Below are positions 1-7,997 of a DNA stretch of 7,997 nt, piece by piece (within the stretch, counting starts at the first letter, position 1; every line of letters begins with the position of its first letter). This DNA comes from Arthrobacter sp. GTDB lineage: Bacteria > Actinomycetota > Actinomycetes > Actinomycetales > Micrococcaceae. The stretch lies in NCBI GenBank assembly GCA_025464545.1, contig JAODMA010000101.1, forward strand, positions 1 through 7,997, read 5' to 3'. The notes beneath the pieces were generated by a model, which saw only the letters and a list, made by a program, of their open reading frames with translations, ran no database searches and was not told where the DNA came from. Position numbers and translations under genes: made by a program.

Positions 1-1991
<1,991 letters not shown>

Positions 1992-2000
1992 GGAACACCC

Positions 2001-3194
2001 ATGACTGAGATCAGCAACGTCGCCCGCCTCTCCGAACCGCTCAAATTCGCCTACTGGGTCCCGAATGTCTCCGGTGGTCTGGTGGTTTCCACGATCGAAC
2101 AGCGCACCAGCTGGGATTTCGACTACAACAAGAAGCTCGCCCGGATCGCCGAGAACTCCGGCTTTGAATACGCGCTGTCCCAGACGCGCTACGCCGCCTC
2201 CTACGGCGCGGACAAGCAGCACGAGGCGACTTCCTTCAGCCTGGCGCTGCTGGCCGCCACCGAACGGCTGAAGGTTATTGCGGCCGTCCACCCGGGCATG
2301 TGGCACCCCGGCGTGCTGGCGAAATACATCATCACCGCCGACCACATCTCCAACGGCCGCGCCGCCGTGAACATCGTCTCCGGCTGGCTGAAGAACGAGT
2401 TCACCAACTTCGGCCTCGAATGGCTGGAACATGATGAACGCTACGTCCGCACCGAGGAATTCATCAAGGTCCTCCGCGGGCTGTGGACCGAGCAGGAATA
2501 CAGCCAGTCAGGCAAGTACTACAACATCACCGACTTCACCCTGAGCCCGGCGCCGGTGGACGTGCCCGGGCGCGGGCACCCGGAAATCTTCTTCGGCGGC
2601 AACTCCACCGCAGCACAGGCCACGGCCGGCCGCGTGGCCGACTGGTACTTCTCCAACGGCAAGGACCTCGAGGGCTTCAAGGAGAACATCGCCGGCGTGG
2701 TCGCTTCCGCGGGAGAAAGCAAGCGCGGCACGGAGGGCGCCCTCCCCGCCCCGAAGTTTGGCCTCAACGGCTTCGTGATTGCCCGCGACTCCGAGAAGGA
2801 AGCCCGCGAAACGCTCCGCGAGATCGTGGCGAAGGCGCACAAGCCGGCGGTCCAGGGCTTCCGCGACGCTGTGCAGGAGGCAGGCGCCTCCACCAAGGAC
2901 GGCAAGGGCATGTGGGCGGATTCCTCGTTCGAGGACCTGATCCAGTACAACGACGGCTTCAAGACCCAGCTGATCGGTACCCCGGAGCAGATCGCCGAAC
3001 GGATTGTGGAGTACAAGAAGATCGGCGTGAACCTGCTGCTGACCTGCTACCTGCATTTCCAGGAGGAGGTTGCCGCGTTCGGCAAGGACATCCTGCCGAT
3101 TGTCCGGGAGCTTGAGTCGGACCTCGCCCGCAAGCACGGCAGCGAGCTGGACCTCTCGCAGACGCCCGTGGCGCAGGCGGAGGTGGCAGCATAA
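2001..3194 (+). CDS. sfnG: Dimethyl sulfone monooxygenase SfnG (FMNH2-dependent, luciferase-like family)
   Basis: SfnG enzymes are two-component flavin monooxygenases that use FMNH2 and O2 to cleave a C-S bond of dimethyl sulfone, giving methanesulfinate and formaldehyde when sulfate is scarce. The 397-residue protein has the SfnG N-terminal signature FAYWVPNVSGGLVVS (16-30). It also has the luciferase-like TIM-barrel blocks EYALSQTRY (57-65), LKVIAAVHPGMWHP (90-103), NGRAAVNIVSGW (118-129), WLEHDERYVRTEEF (141-154) and PEIFFGGNSTAA (194-205), and ends with FEDLIQYNDGFKTQLIGTPEQIAERI (310-335). These features separate it from SsuD alkanesulfonate monooxygenases. It is longer than typical SfnG (about 360 residues from memory), partly through a polar C-terminal tail after about residue 372. 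The ATG at 2001 is supported by AAGGAA at 1990-1995, overlapping the previous stop codon. No flavin reductase, which must supply FMNH2, lies in the window. Family assignment is strong; the exact sulfone substrate is inferred. Confidence 0.88.
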   Translation: MTEISNVARLSEPLKFAYWVPNVSGGLVVSTIEQRTSWDFDYNKKLARIAENSGFEYALSQTRYAASYGADKQHEATSFSLALLAATERLKVIAAVHPGMWHPGVLAKYIITADHISNGRAAVNIVSGWLKNEFTNFGLEWLEHDERYVRTEEFIKVLRGLWTEQEYSQSGKYYNITDFTLSPAPVDVPGRGHPEIFFGGNSTAAQATAGRVADWYFSNGKDLEGFKENIAGVVASAGESKRGTEGALPAPKFGLNGFVIARDSEKEARETLREIVAKAHKPAVQGFRDAVQEAGASTKDGKGMWADSSFEDLIQYNDGFKTQLIGTPEQIAERIVEYKKIGVNLLLTCYLHFQEEVAAFGKDILPIVRELESDLARKHGSELDLSQTPVAQAEVAA

Positions 3195-4546
3195 TGGCTG
3201 ACCGCAAGTTCGGGTTCCGCACCCGCGCCCTGCACGCCGGCGGCACGCCCGACGCCGAGCACGGCGCCCGCGCCGTGCCGATCTACCAGACCACGTCGTT
3301 CGTGTTCAAGGACACCCAGGACGCCGCGAACCTCTTCGCGCTGCAGAAGTACGGCAACATCTACTCCCGGATCGGCAACCCCACGGTGGCCGCGTTCGAG
3401 GAACGCATCGCCTCGCTCGAGGGCGGCATCGGTGCGGTGGCCACGTCCTCGGGCATGGCCGCGGAGTTCATTACCTTCGCCGCGCTGACCCAGGCCGGCG
3501 ATCACATCGTGGCCGCGTCCCAGCTCTACGGCGGCACGGTCACCCAGCTGGACGTCACGCTGCGGCGCTTCGGCGTCGACACGACCTTCGTTCCCGGTAC
3601 CGACCCGGCGGACTACGCCGCCGCGGTGCGCGAGAACACGAAGGCAATCTTCGTCGAGGTGGTGGCCAACCCTTCCTCGGAAGTCCAGGACCTTGAGGGC
3701 CTCGCGAAAGTCGCGCGCGAGGCCGGCATCCCCCTCGTCGTCGACGCCACCCTGAGCACGCCCTACCTCGTACGGCCGATCGAGCACGGGGCGGACATAG
3801 TGATCCATTCCGCCACCAAGTTCCTCGGCGGCCATGGCACCACCCTGGGTGGCGTGATTGTCGAAAGCGGCCGCTTCAACTGGGGCAACGGCAAATTCCC
3901 GACCATGACCGAACCCGTAGCCTCCTACGGCAACGTCTCCTGGTGGGGGAACTTCGGCGAATACGGCTTCCTGACCAAACTGCGCTGCGAGCAGCTGCGC
4001 GACATCGGGCCCGCGCTCTCCCCGCAGTCGGCCTTCCAGCTGCTCCAGGGCGTCGAAACGCTCCCCCAGCGGCTGGACGAGCACCTGAAGAACGCACAGG
4101 CCGTCGCCGAATGGCTCGAGGCGGACGAGCGCGTGGCCTACGTGAACTTCTCCGGGCTGCCCTCGCACCCGCACTTCGAGCGGGCGAAGAAGTACCTGCC
4201 GCTGGGCCCCGGGTCGGTGTTCTCCTTCGGCGTGAAAGGCGGCCGCGCCGCCGGCCAGAAGTTCATCGAATCCCTGCAGCTGGCCTCGCACCTGGCCAAT
4301 GTGGGTGACTCCCGGACCCTGGTGATCCACCCCGGTTCCACCACCCACCAGCAGCTGAGCCCGAAGCAGCTCGAATCCGCCGGCGTCCCCGAGGACCTGG
4401 TCAGGATCTCGATCGGGCTGGAAGACATCGAGGACATCCTCTGGGACCTCGACCAGGCCCTGGACGCGGCGTCCGAGGGCGCACCCGAGGAGTCCTCCGC
4501 GGATGCCCCGACGGCCGACACCTGCACGATTGGAGCACTGTCATGA
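3194..4546 (+). CDS. metY: O-acetylhomoserine sulfhydrylase (O-acetylhomoserine aminocarboxypropyltransferase)
   Basis: This PLP enzyme joins sulfide to O-acetylhomoserine to give homocysteine and acetate (direct sulfhydrylation for methionine synthesis). Family members can also take methanethiol and form methionine directly. The 450-residue protein has the Cys/Met-metabolism PLP fold: [10 protein letters not shown] near the N-terminus, [13 protein letters not shown] VPIYQTTSF (28-36), YSRIGNPT (57-64), the phosphate-binding SSGMAA (85-90), Asp184 in [11 protein letters not shown] facing the pyridine nitrogen, and the Schiff-base Lys209 in [22 protein letters not shown] (379-389) matches the sulfhydrylase type. 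After about residue 427 there is an extra Ala/Ser/Glu/Thr-rich tail not needed for the fold. The start ATG overlaps the sfnG stop codon by one base (TAATG), with GGAGG at 3179-3183, so translation is probably coupled. Its place directly after an organosulfur oxygenase suggests capture of sulfur released from organic compounds. A gamma-lyase or cystathionine synthase reading is less likely because of the length (about 430 core residues) and motifs. Confidence 0.93.
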   Translation: MADRKFGFRTRALHAGGTPDAEHGARAVPIYQTTSFVFKDTQDAANLFALQKYGNIYSRIGNPTVAAFEERIASLEGGIGAVATSSGMAAEFITFAALTQAGDHIVAASQLYGGTVTQLDVTLRRFGVDTTFVPGTDPADYAAAVRENTKAIFVEVVANPSSEVQDLEGLAKVAREAGIPLVVDATLSTPYLVRPIEHGADIVIHSATKFLGGHGTTLGGVIVESGRFNWGNGKFPTMTEPVASYGNVSWWGNFGEYGFLTKLRCEQLRDIGPALSPQSAFQLLQGVETLPQRLDEHLKNAQAVAEWLEADERVAYVNFSGLPSHPHFERAKKYLPLGPGSVFSFGVKGGRAAGQKFIESLQLASHLANVGDSRTLVIHPGSTTHQQLSPKQLESAGVPEDLVRISIGLEDIEDILWDLDQALDAASEGAPEESSADAPTADTCTIGALS

Positions 4547-5037
4547 GCACCGAAGACCGCACCTGGACGGGACCGTCCGCACCGGAACGGCTGAACCTGC
4601 TGCGTCAGGCGAAGTCGATCGCGATTGTGGGGGCCTCGGACAAGCCGTCACGGGCCAGCTACTTCGTGGCCACCTATCTGCAGTCCTCCACCCGCTACAA
4701 GGTGTACTTCGTGAATCCCGTGGTGAAGGAGATCCTGGGCGAAAAGACGTACGCGTCCCTGGCCGATCTGCCGGAAAGCCCGGACATCGTGGACGTTTTC
4801 CGCAAACACGACGATCTGCCCGGAGTCCTCGACGAGGCCATCACGGCAGGCGCCAAGACTCTGTGGCTGCAGCTGGGTTCCTGGCATGAGGACGTTGCCA
4901 AGGAGGCGGAAGCCGCCGGACTCGACGTCGTGATGGACCGTTGCGTGAAGATTGAGCATGCCCGCTTCCACGGCGGCCTGCACCTGGCCGGCTTCGACAC
5001 GGGCGTCATTTCCTCGAAGCGGCAGGTCCTGGCCTAG
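4543..5037 (+). CDS. CoA-binding Rossmann-fold protein (CoA_binding_2 / YccU type)
   Basis: This is a 164-residue stand-alone CoA-binding domain of the kind related to the N-terminal part of succinyl-CoA synthetase alpha and acetyl-CoA synthetase (ADP-forming). Visible blocks are the first strand and glycine loop IAIVGASDKPSRAS (26-39), VYFVNP (54-59), the DIVDVFR strand (81-87), LWLQLG (107-112) and the near-invariant MDRCVKIEH (131-139) with Cys134. Single-domain members bind CoA in known structures, but their physiological role is not established. The Cys could allow a mixed disulfide with CoA; that is inference. The ATG overlaps the metY stop codon (ATGA) and a GGAG lies at 4532-4535, so it is very probably cotranslated with metY. 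From memory, this pairing recurs in other genomes, which suggests a helper role in sulfur or homoserine-ester metabolism. It has no catalytic signature of its own. It is the last gene of the operon; a hairpin follows at once. Confidence 0.87.
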   Translation: MSTEDRTWTGPSAPERLNLLRQAKSIAIVGASDKPSRASYFVATYLQSSTRYKVYFVNPVVKEILGEKTYASLADLPESPDIVDVFRKHDDLPGVLDEAITAGAKTLWLQLGSWHEDVAKEAEAAGLDVVMDRCVKIEHARFHGGLHLAGFDTGVISSKRQVLA

Positions 5038-5041
5038 CCGC

Positions 5042-5076
5042 CCCGTCCCCTGCCGGCCCCGTCGGCAGGGGACGGG
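5042..5076. terminator. Hairpin between convergent operon end and glycosyltransferase end
   Basis: A perfect 14-bp GC-rich inverted repeat (5042-5055 against 5063-5076) with a 7-nt loop begins 4 nt after the stop codon of the CoA-binding gene. It ends 9 nt before the stop codon of the converging glycosyltransferase. There is no T-run on either side, so it is a U-less hairpin of the sort common in high-GC actinobacteria and could stop transcription from both directions. Function is inferred from the stem and position. Confidence 0.7.
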
Positions 5077-5085
5077 AAAGGGAAA

Positions 5086-5970
5086 TCAGGGCTCCGGGAC
5101 GTGGGCGTCGTCCTGCAGGACCACCCGGTAGGCCTCGACTCGCCGGTCCATAACCGTGGTCGGTGACTCCAGGTGCACGGCGCCTGAAGGAAGGATGCCG
5201 GCACCGCCGTACTTCTCCATTACGCGCCACTGCGCCACGACATCCTCGCCGGCGTGCTCCGGGGGCAGGAGAGTCCAGAAGCTGAAACCGCCGACGTCGT
5301 CCAACGCCTTGCGGTCGTACACGGTGCAGCCACCCAGCCAAGCCACTTTGTACGGAACCCACTCCCCGGGCACCAGCCCCAGATCGGCGCTCAGGTGACT
5401 GAGATTGGCCGCGCTGTGCAGTGGCCATCGCCCGAAGGCCGGGCTGTCCGGCCGGATCCGTTCCGGTGTGACGGTTCCTTCCCAGCGCTCGAAAGTCAGC
5501 ACCTCCTGCGGTCGACGGTCGTCCAGGAACGACAGACCCTGGGGAGCCATCCCCACAAAGCCGCACCGCAGCCGGGCCAGCGCCTCAGACATGCGTTGCA
5601 GCGCGCCCGCTTCCAGCCAGATGTCGTCGTCGAGAAACAGGCACTGCGGTGTCTGTGCCTGCTTCAGCAGGAAGTGCCGGTGCTCGGCCAGGCCGCGCCT
5701 GGGTACGTGGCACAGGACCACTACTTCGCGGCCTTGGGCCTGGAGAACCCGGACCATCGCCGCTGGCGCCGGGTGTAGCCAGGCCGGCTGTTCCCGCGAC
5801 TGGTCGCTGACCACCACCCGGAAGGACGGTTCGCGCTGTGCCGCCAGGCCGGCGAGCGTGACGGCGAGTTCCGCCGGCCGGTCGCAGGTCGGAATCAGGA
5901 CATCCACACTGGCAGGTTCGGCAGACGCCTTAGGTTCCAGCGCCCACGATTCCGATGATCTTTGGCTCAC
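5086..5970 (-). CDS. Family 2 glycosyltransferase
   Basis: This is a 294-residue GT-A fold transferase that probably moves a sugar from a nucleotide-sugar donor to a cell-surface glycan; donor and acceptor cannot be read from sequence. The N-terminal nucleotide-binding strand is VDVLIPTCDRPAEL (22-35). It is followed by VVVSDQS (52-58), GLAEHRHFLL (93-102) and the metal-binding acidic motif FLDDDIWLE (112-120). Further on are WLGGCTVYDRKAL (211-223), the acceptor-side HAGEDVVAQWRV (239-250) and HLESPTT (266-272). There is no signal peptide or membrane segment, so it is probably cytoplasmic or peripheral. The first about 20 residues are polar and not part of the fold. The start taken is GTG at 5970 with only a weak purine stretch (GGCGGGGACGG) upstream. 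A later in-frame GTG, giving a protein starting at VDVLIPT, is possible but would leave almost nothing before the first strand. No other polysaccharide genes are nearby, so it appears to be a stand-alone enzyme. It ends facing the sfnG operon. Confidence 0.85.
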   Translation of the reverse strand: MSQRSSESWALEPKASAEPASVDVLIPTCDRPAELAVTLAGLAAQREPSFRVVVSDQSREQPAWLHPAPAAMVRVLQAQGREVVVLCHVPRRGLAEHRHFLLKQAQTPQCLFLDDDIWLEAGALQRMSEALARLRCGFVGMAPQGLSFLDDRRPQEVLTFERWEGTVTPERIRPDSPAFGRWPLHSAANLSHLSADLGLVPGEWVPYKVAWLGGCTVYDRKALDDVGGFSFWTLLPPEHAGEDVVAQWRVMEKYGGAGILPSGAVHLESPTTVMDRRVEAYRVVLQDDAHVPEP

Positions 5971-5991
5971 AATGGCCCGTCCCCGCCTTAG

Positions 5992-6019
5992 AGGCTAAGT
6001 CCGTCCGCACCGCTGCCAA
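5992..6019 (-). promoter_or_regulatory. Possible promoter of the glycosyltransferase gene
   Basis: On the minus strand TTGGCA (6014-6019) and TAGCCT (5992-5997) are separated by 16 nt. They would place a transcription start about 15 nt before the GTG at 5970. The -35 box is good and the -10 box is weak. A short CGCGC-TGG-GCGCG palindrome at 6030-6042 lies just upstream. The call rests on spacing and partial match to the housekeeping consensus only. Confidence 0.28.
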
Positions 6020-6055
6020 GCGTTTGTCACGCGCTGGGCGCGGGATTCCGGAGAG

Positions 6056-6241
6056 CTAGCTGACGTCTCGGCGTTCCCCGGCACCGGTTGGTGGCACGCG
6101 GTCCGGATCCGTGTCCTCGGCATCCGGGCCTTCGGCAGGCTCCTGCGAATGGACTCGGATTTCCGATGCGTCAGCATCCGGATCCCCCTCAGCCGGCGCC
6201 TCGCTGTGGCGGCGCTCGCCTGCCTCTGGCATTTCACTCAT
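6056..6241 (-). CDS. Small acidic, probably disordered protein (61 residues), function unknown
   Basis: This small protein begins MSEMPEAGERRHSE. It has 18 acidic residues against 6 arginines, no lysine, 8 prolines, no cysteine and no aromatic residue, so it is expected to be strongly acidic and intrinsically disordered. An imperfect internal repeat is visible: SEAPAEGDPDADAS (13-26) against SQEPAEGPDAEDTD (32-45); GERR also occurs at both ends (8-11 and 55-58). The start at 6241 is chosen because AAAGGA lies 6 nt upstream; a longer frame to 6295 has no such site and adds an arginine-rich segment of different composition. It lies 85 nt before the glycosyltransferase on the same strand, so the two may share a transcript. 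No known family is recognised. The good ribosome site and acid-rich composition favour a real gene, but composition alone can arise by chance in GC-rich DNA. Confidence 0.55.
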   Translation of the reverse strand: MSEMPEAGERRHSEAPAEGDPDADASEIRVHSQEPAEGPDAEDTDPDRVPPTGAGERRDVS

Positions 6242-6247
6242 GTCGAG

Positions 6248-6253
6248 TCCTTT
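6248..6253 (-). promoter_or_regulatory. Ribosome binding site of the small acidic gene
   Basis: AAAGGA on the minus strand, 6 nt before the ATG at 6241, decides the start of the 61-residue protein over the longer frame beginning at 6295. Confidence 0.55.
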
Positions 6254-6381
6254 CGTATCCCTTCCAGGGCGGCCAGCACGGTCGCTCCTCAGCACCCGCC
6301 GGGGATCCGTCGGCAGCGCCGGAAGGTGCTTGGTTTTCTCATGGTGGCTTGGACACGTTCCACGGTCAAGGTCTTGTTTAA

Positions 6382-6423
6382 CGACGCCGGCGGGCCACCT
6401 TTTCAGGTGACCCGCCGGCGTCG
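6382..6423 (-). terminator. Intrinsic-type terminator of purA
   Basis: A 19-pair inverted repeat (6382-6400 against 6405-6423) with a 4-nt loop starts 19 nt after the purA stop codon. The single imperfect pair (6395/6410) is a U-G wobble in the minus-strand RNA but a C-A mismatch in the plus-strand RNA, so the hairpin is better matched to purA transcription. It is followed on the minus strand by TTAAACAAG, a short and poor U-tract. Confidence 0.8.
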
Positions 6424-6442
6424 AACATCAGCTTTCAGTGCA

Positions 6443-7732
6443 TCAGTCGTTGATCAGGTCGTTGACCACGATCGTCTGGTCGCGGTCCGGGCCGACGCCG
6501 ATCGCAGAGAAGCGCGTGCCCGAAAGCTTTTCCAGGGCGAGCACGTAGTTCCGGGCGTTCTCCGGGAGGTCGTCCAGGGTGCGGGCACCGGTGATGTCTT
6601 CGGTCCAGCCCTCGAAGAACTCGAAGATCGGCTTCGCGTGGTGGAACTCGGTCTGGGTCATCGGCATTTCGTCATGCCGGACACCGTCCACGTCGTAGGC
6701 CACGCAAACCGGGATTTGCTCGATGCCGGTGAGCACGTCCAGCTTGGTGACGAAGTAGTCCGTGAACCCGTTGACCCGGGAGGCGTGGCGCGCCAGCACG
6801 GCGTCGTACCAGCCGCAGCGGCGGGGGCGGCCGGTGTTGACGCCGAATTCACCGCCAGTCTTCTGCAGGTACATGCCCATCTCGTCGAACAGCTCCGTGG
6901 GGAACGGACCCGCACCGACGCGAGTGGTGTACGCCTTGATGATGCCGATGGAGCGCGAAATCCGGGTGGGGCCGATTCCTGACCCCACGGAAGCGCCGCC
7001 GGCCGTCGGGTTCGAGGACGTCACGAAGGGGTAGGTGCCGTGGTCGACGTCCAGGAACGTGGCCTGGCCGCCTTCCATCAGGACCACCTTGCCCTCGTCG
7101 AGGGCGGTGTTCAAGACGAAGGTGCTGTCGATCACCATTGGGCGGAGACGCTCGGCGAAGGAAAGGAAGTACTCCACGATCTCGTCCACCTCGATGTCAC
7201 GGCGGTTGTAGACCTTGACCAGCAGTTCGTTCTTCTGACGGAGCGAGCCCTCGACCTTCTGGCGCAGAATGGAGGCGTCGAAGACGTCCTGCACACGGAT
7301 ACCCAGGCGGGCCACCTTGTCCATGTAGGCCGGACCGATGCCGCGGCCGGTGGTGCCGATGGCCCGGCTGCCGAGGAAACGCTCGGTGACCTTATCCAGG
7401 ACCTGGTGGTAGGGCGCCACGAGGTGGGCGTTGGCGGAGACGCGCAGCTTGGAAGTGTCAGCACCGCGGGCTTCAAGTCCGTCAATCTCCTGGAACAGAG
7501 CCTCCAGGTTCACCACGCAGCCGTTGCCGATGATCGGAACCGCGTTCGGGCTCAGGATGCCGGCCGGAAGGAGCTTGAGCTCATACTTCTCACCGCCTAC
7601 GACAACGGTGTGCCCGGCGTTGTTGCCGCCGTTGGGCTTGACGACGTAGTCAACCCGGCCACCAAGCAAGTCAGTGGCTTTACCTTTACCTTCGTCGCCC
7701 CATTGGGCTCCGACGATCACGATTGCTGGCAT
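6443..7732 (-). CDS. purA: Adenylosuccinate synthetase
   Basis: PurA condenses IMP with aspartate using GTP to give adenylosuccinate, the first committed step from IMP to AMP, in the cytoplasm. The protein is complete at 429 residues, the usual length. It has the phosphate loop QWGDEGKGK (10-18) with catalytic Asp13, GGNNAGHT (35-42) with His41, and [12 protein letters not shown] (125-136) for IMP binding. It also has [27 protein letters not shown] (220-246), the aspartate/IMP loop [12 protein letters not shown] (269-280), [11 protein letters not shown] (300-310), the guanine-specificity motif TKLD (329-332) and the C-terminal [10 protein letters not shown]. No catalytic residue is missing. 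The start is the ATG at 7732, with a strong GGAGG 5 nt upstream; the frame stays open to 7864, but the upstream ATG at 7747 would put this ribosome site inside the gene. It is monocistronic in this window, closed by a hairpin at 6382-6423. Confidence 0.98.
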   Translation of the reverse strand: MPAIVIVGAQWGDEGKGKATDLLGGRVDYVVKPNGGNNAGHTVVVGGEKYELKLLPAGILSPNAVPIIGNGCVVNLEALFQEIDGLEARGADTSKLRVSANAHLVAPYHQVLDKVTERFLGSRAIGTTGRGIGPAYMDKVARLGIRVQDVFDASILRQKVEGSLRQKNELLVKVYNRRDIEVDEIVEYFLSFAERLRPMVIDSTFVLNTALDEGKVVLMEGGQATFLDVDHGTYPFVTSSNPTAGGASVGSGIGPTRISRSIGIIKAYTTRVGAGPFPTELFDEMGMYLQKTGGEFGVNTGRPRRCGWYDAVLARHASRVNGFTDYFVTKLDVLTGIEQIPVCVAYDVDGVRHDEMPMTQTEFHHAKPIFEFFEGWTEDITGARTLDDLPENARNYVLALEKLSGTRFSAIGVGPDRDQTIVVNDLIND

Positions 7733-7997
7733 GGGATCCTCCCCCATAGGTTCGGGCTGACTTCCGTTGAGCGACCGAGAAATGCACCCTAGCTGGTTGC
7801 GCCAAGGTGGTTCACCTGAGGTCAGCGCCGTTCCTGAGAAGGCCCCGAATCTACCGCTGTGCACTTACCCAACGCCAGAGTTCCGGGGCTCTTACCACCC
7901 AAGTTTAGCCGAAATCGGTGCCCGGCATCGCTTTGGGTCCTTGATTGGACGCGCCGTCCAGCCGGTGGTGAACGCGAGGCAGGTCAGGCCCGCCACA
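7733..7997 (-). other. purA upstream region with possible promoter and palindromes
   Basis: The 265 bases upstream of purA hold no gene I can name. A -10-like TAAACT lies on the minus strand at 7902-7907, but no convincing -35 box sits 16-18 nt upstream. If it is used, the leader would be about 160 nt. Two short palindromes are visible: AGGTG-GTT-CACCT at 7805-7817 and TGGACG-CGC-CGTCCA at 7946-7960. On the minus strand, codons from 7996 to a TAA at 7892-7894 stay open and are GC-rich at third positions near the edge, so the tail of an upstream gene may enter here. No riboswitch is recognised. Confidence 0.3.
7737..7745 (-). promoter_or_regulatory. Strong ribosome binding site of purA
   Basis: GGGGGAGGA on the minus strand ends 4 nt before the purA ATG at 7732. 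It fixes the start at the conserved [19 protein letters not shown]-terminus and argues against the longer in-frame starts at 7747 and 7864. Confidence 0.85.

Noticed and set aside
2001..3194. Reading the luciferase-like gene as SsuD or MsuD alkanesulfonate monooxygenase
   Set aside because: The FAYWVPNVSGGLVVS start and the C-terminal FEDLIQYNDGFKTQLIGTP block match SfnG rather than SsuD-type enzymes.
3047..4348. Long minus-strand open frame (433 codons) antisense to metY
   Set aside because: It mirrors the codon phase of metY, whose protein has all family motifs. Its translation is low-complexity Gly/Arg/Val/His with no recognisable domain; such shadows are expected in GC-rich DNA.
5995..6237. 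Alternative minus-strand frame overlapping the small acidic gene (80 codons, Arg-rich)
   Set aside because: The Arg-rich composition and absence of a ribosome site make it less likely than the overlapping frame starting at 6241.
6289..6342. 17-codon minus-strand frame between purA and the small gene
   Set aside because: It has an ATG but no ribosome binding site and no sign of being an attenuator leader peptide.
6341..6369. TTGACC (6364-6369, minus strand) as the -35 box of a promoter for the small gene
   Set aside because: No acceptable -10 box lies 16-18 nt downstream (the best is CACCAT), so the match is not enough to call.
6149..6982. Plus-strand open frame of 277 codons running from the small-gene region into purA
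   Set aside because: It runs antisense through the small acidic gene, the purA terminator hairpin and the purA 3' end, and shows no domain; it is a shadow.
7040..7792. Plus-strand open frame of 250 codons antisense to purA
   Set aside because: Its phase mirrors purA codons and its composition (Val, Asp, Gly, His) is typical of an antisense shadow.
7733..7864. N-terminal extension of PurA to an upstream ATG at 7864 or 7747
   Set aside because: The strong GGAGG at 7738-7742 and the conserved N-terminus place the start at 7732; the extension is not family-like.

Overview
The window comes from a GC-rich bacterial chromosome with strong G/C bias at third codon positions. The style of the proteins (for example a PurA with the [17 protein letters not shown] form) points to an actinobacterium, most likely a member of the Micrococcaceae such as Arthrobacter or Pseudarthrobacter. 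The taxonomic placement is inference from sequence style, not from a search.

Left part (1-5037, + strand): four tightly packed genes that look like one operon. They are an acetyl-CoA synthetase-type AMP-forming ligase cut by the left edge, an SfnG-type FMNH2-dependent dimethyl sulfone monooxygenase, a MetY-type O-acetylhomoserine sulfhydrylase, and a small CoA-binding Rossmann protein. The gaps are 9 nt, a 1-nt overlap (TAATG) and a 4-nt overlap (ATGA). The middle two genes fit an organosulfur scavenging theme: oxygenolytic attack on a sulfone, then capture of reduced sulfur as homocysteine, or possibly of methanethiol as methionine. The flanking ligase and CoA-binding protein add an unexplained CoA theme. 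A perfect 14-bp hairpin closes the operon.

Middle part (5041-6381): a convergent minus-strand family 2 glycosyltransferase, preceded by a separate small gene for a 61-residue acidic, probably disordered protein with an internal repeat.

Right part (6382-7997): purA (adenylosuccinate synthetase) on the minus strand, complete at 429 residues. It has a strong intrinsic-type terminator hairpin downstream and a long, palindrome-containing upstream region that reaches the window edge. I see no tRNA or rRNA genes, insertion sequences, CRISPR arrays or phage genes. Apart from the organosulfur operon this is ordinary chromosomal housekeeping sequence.
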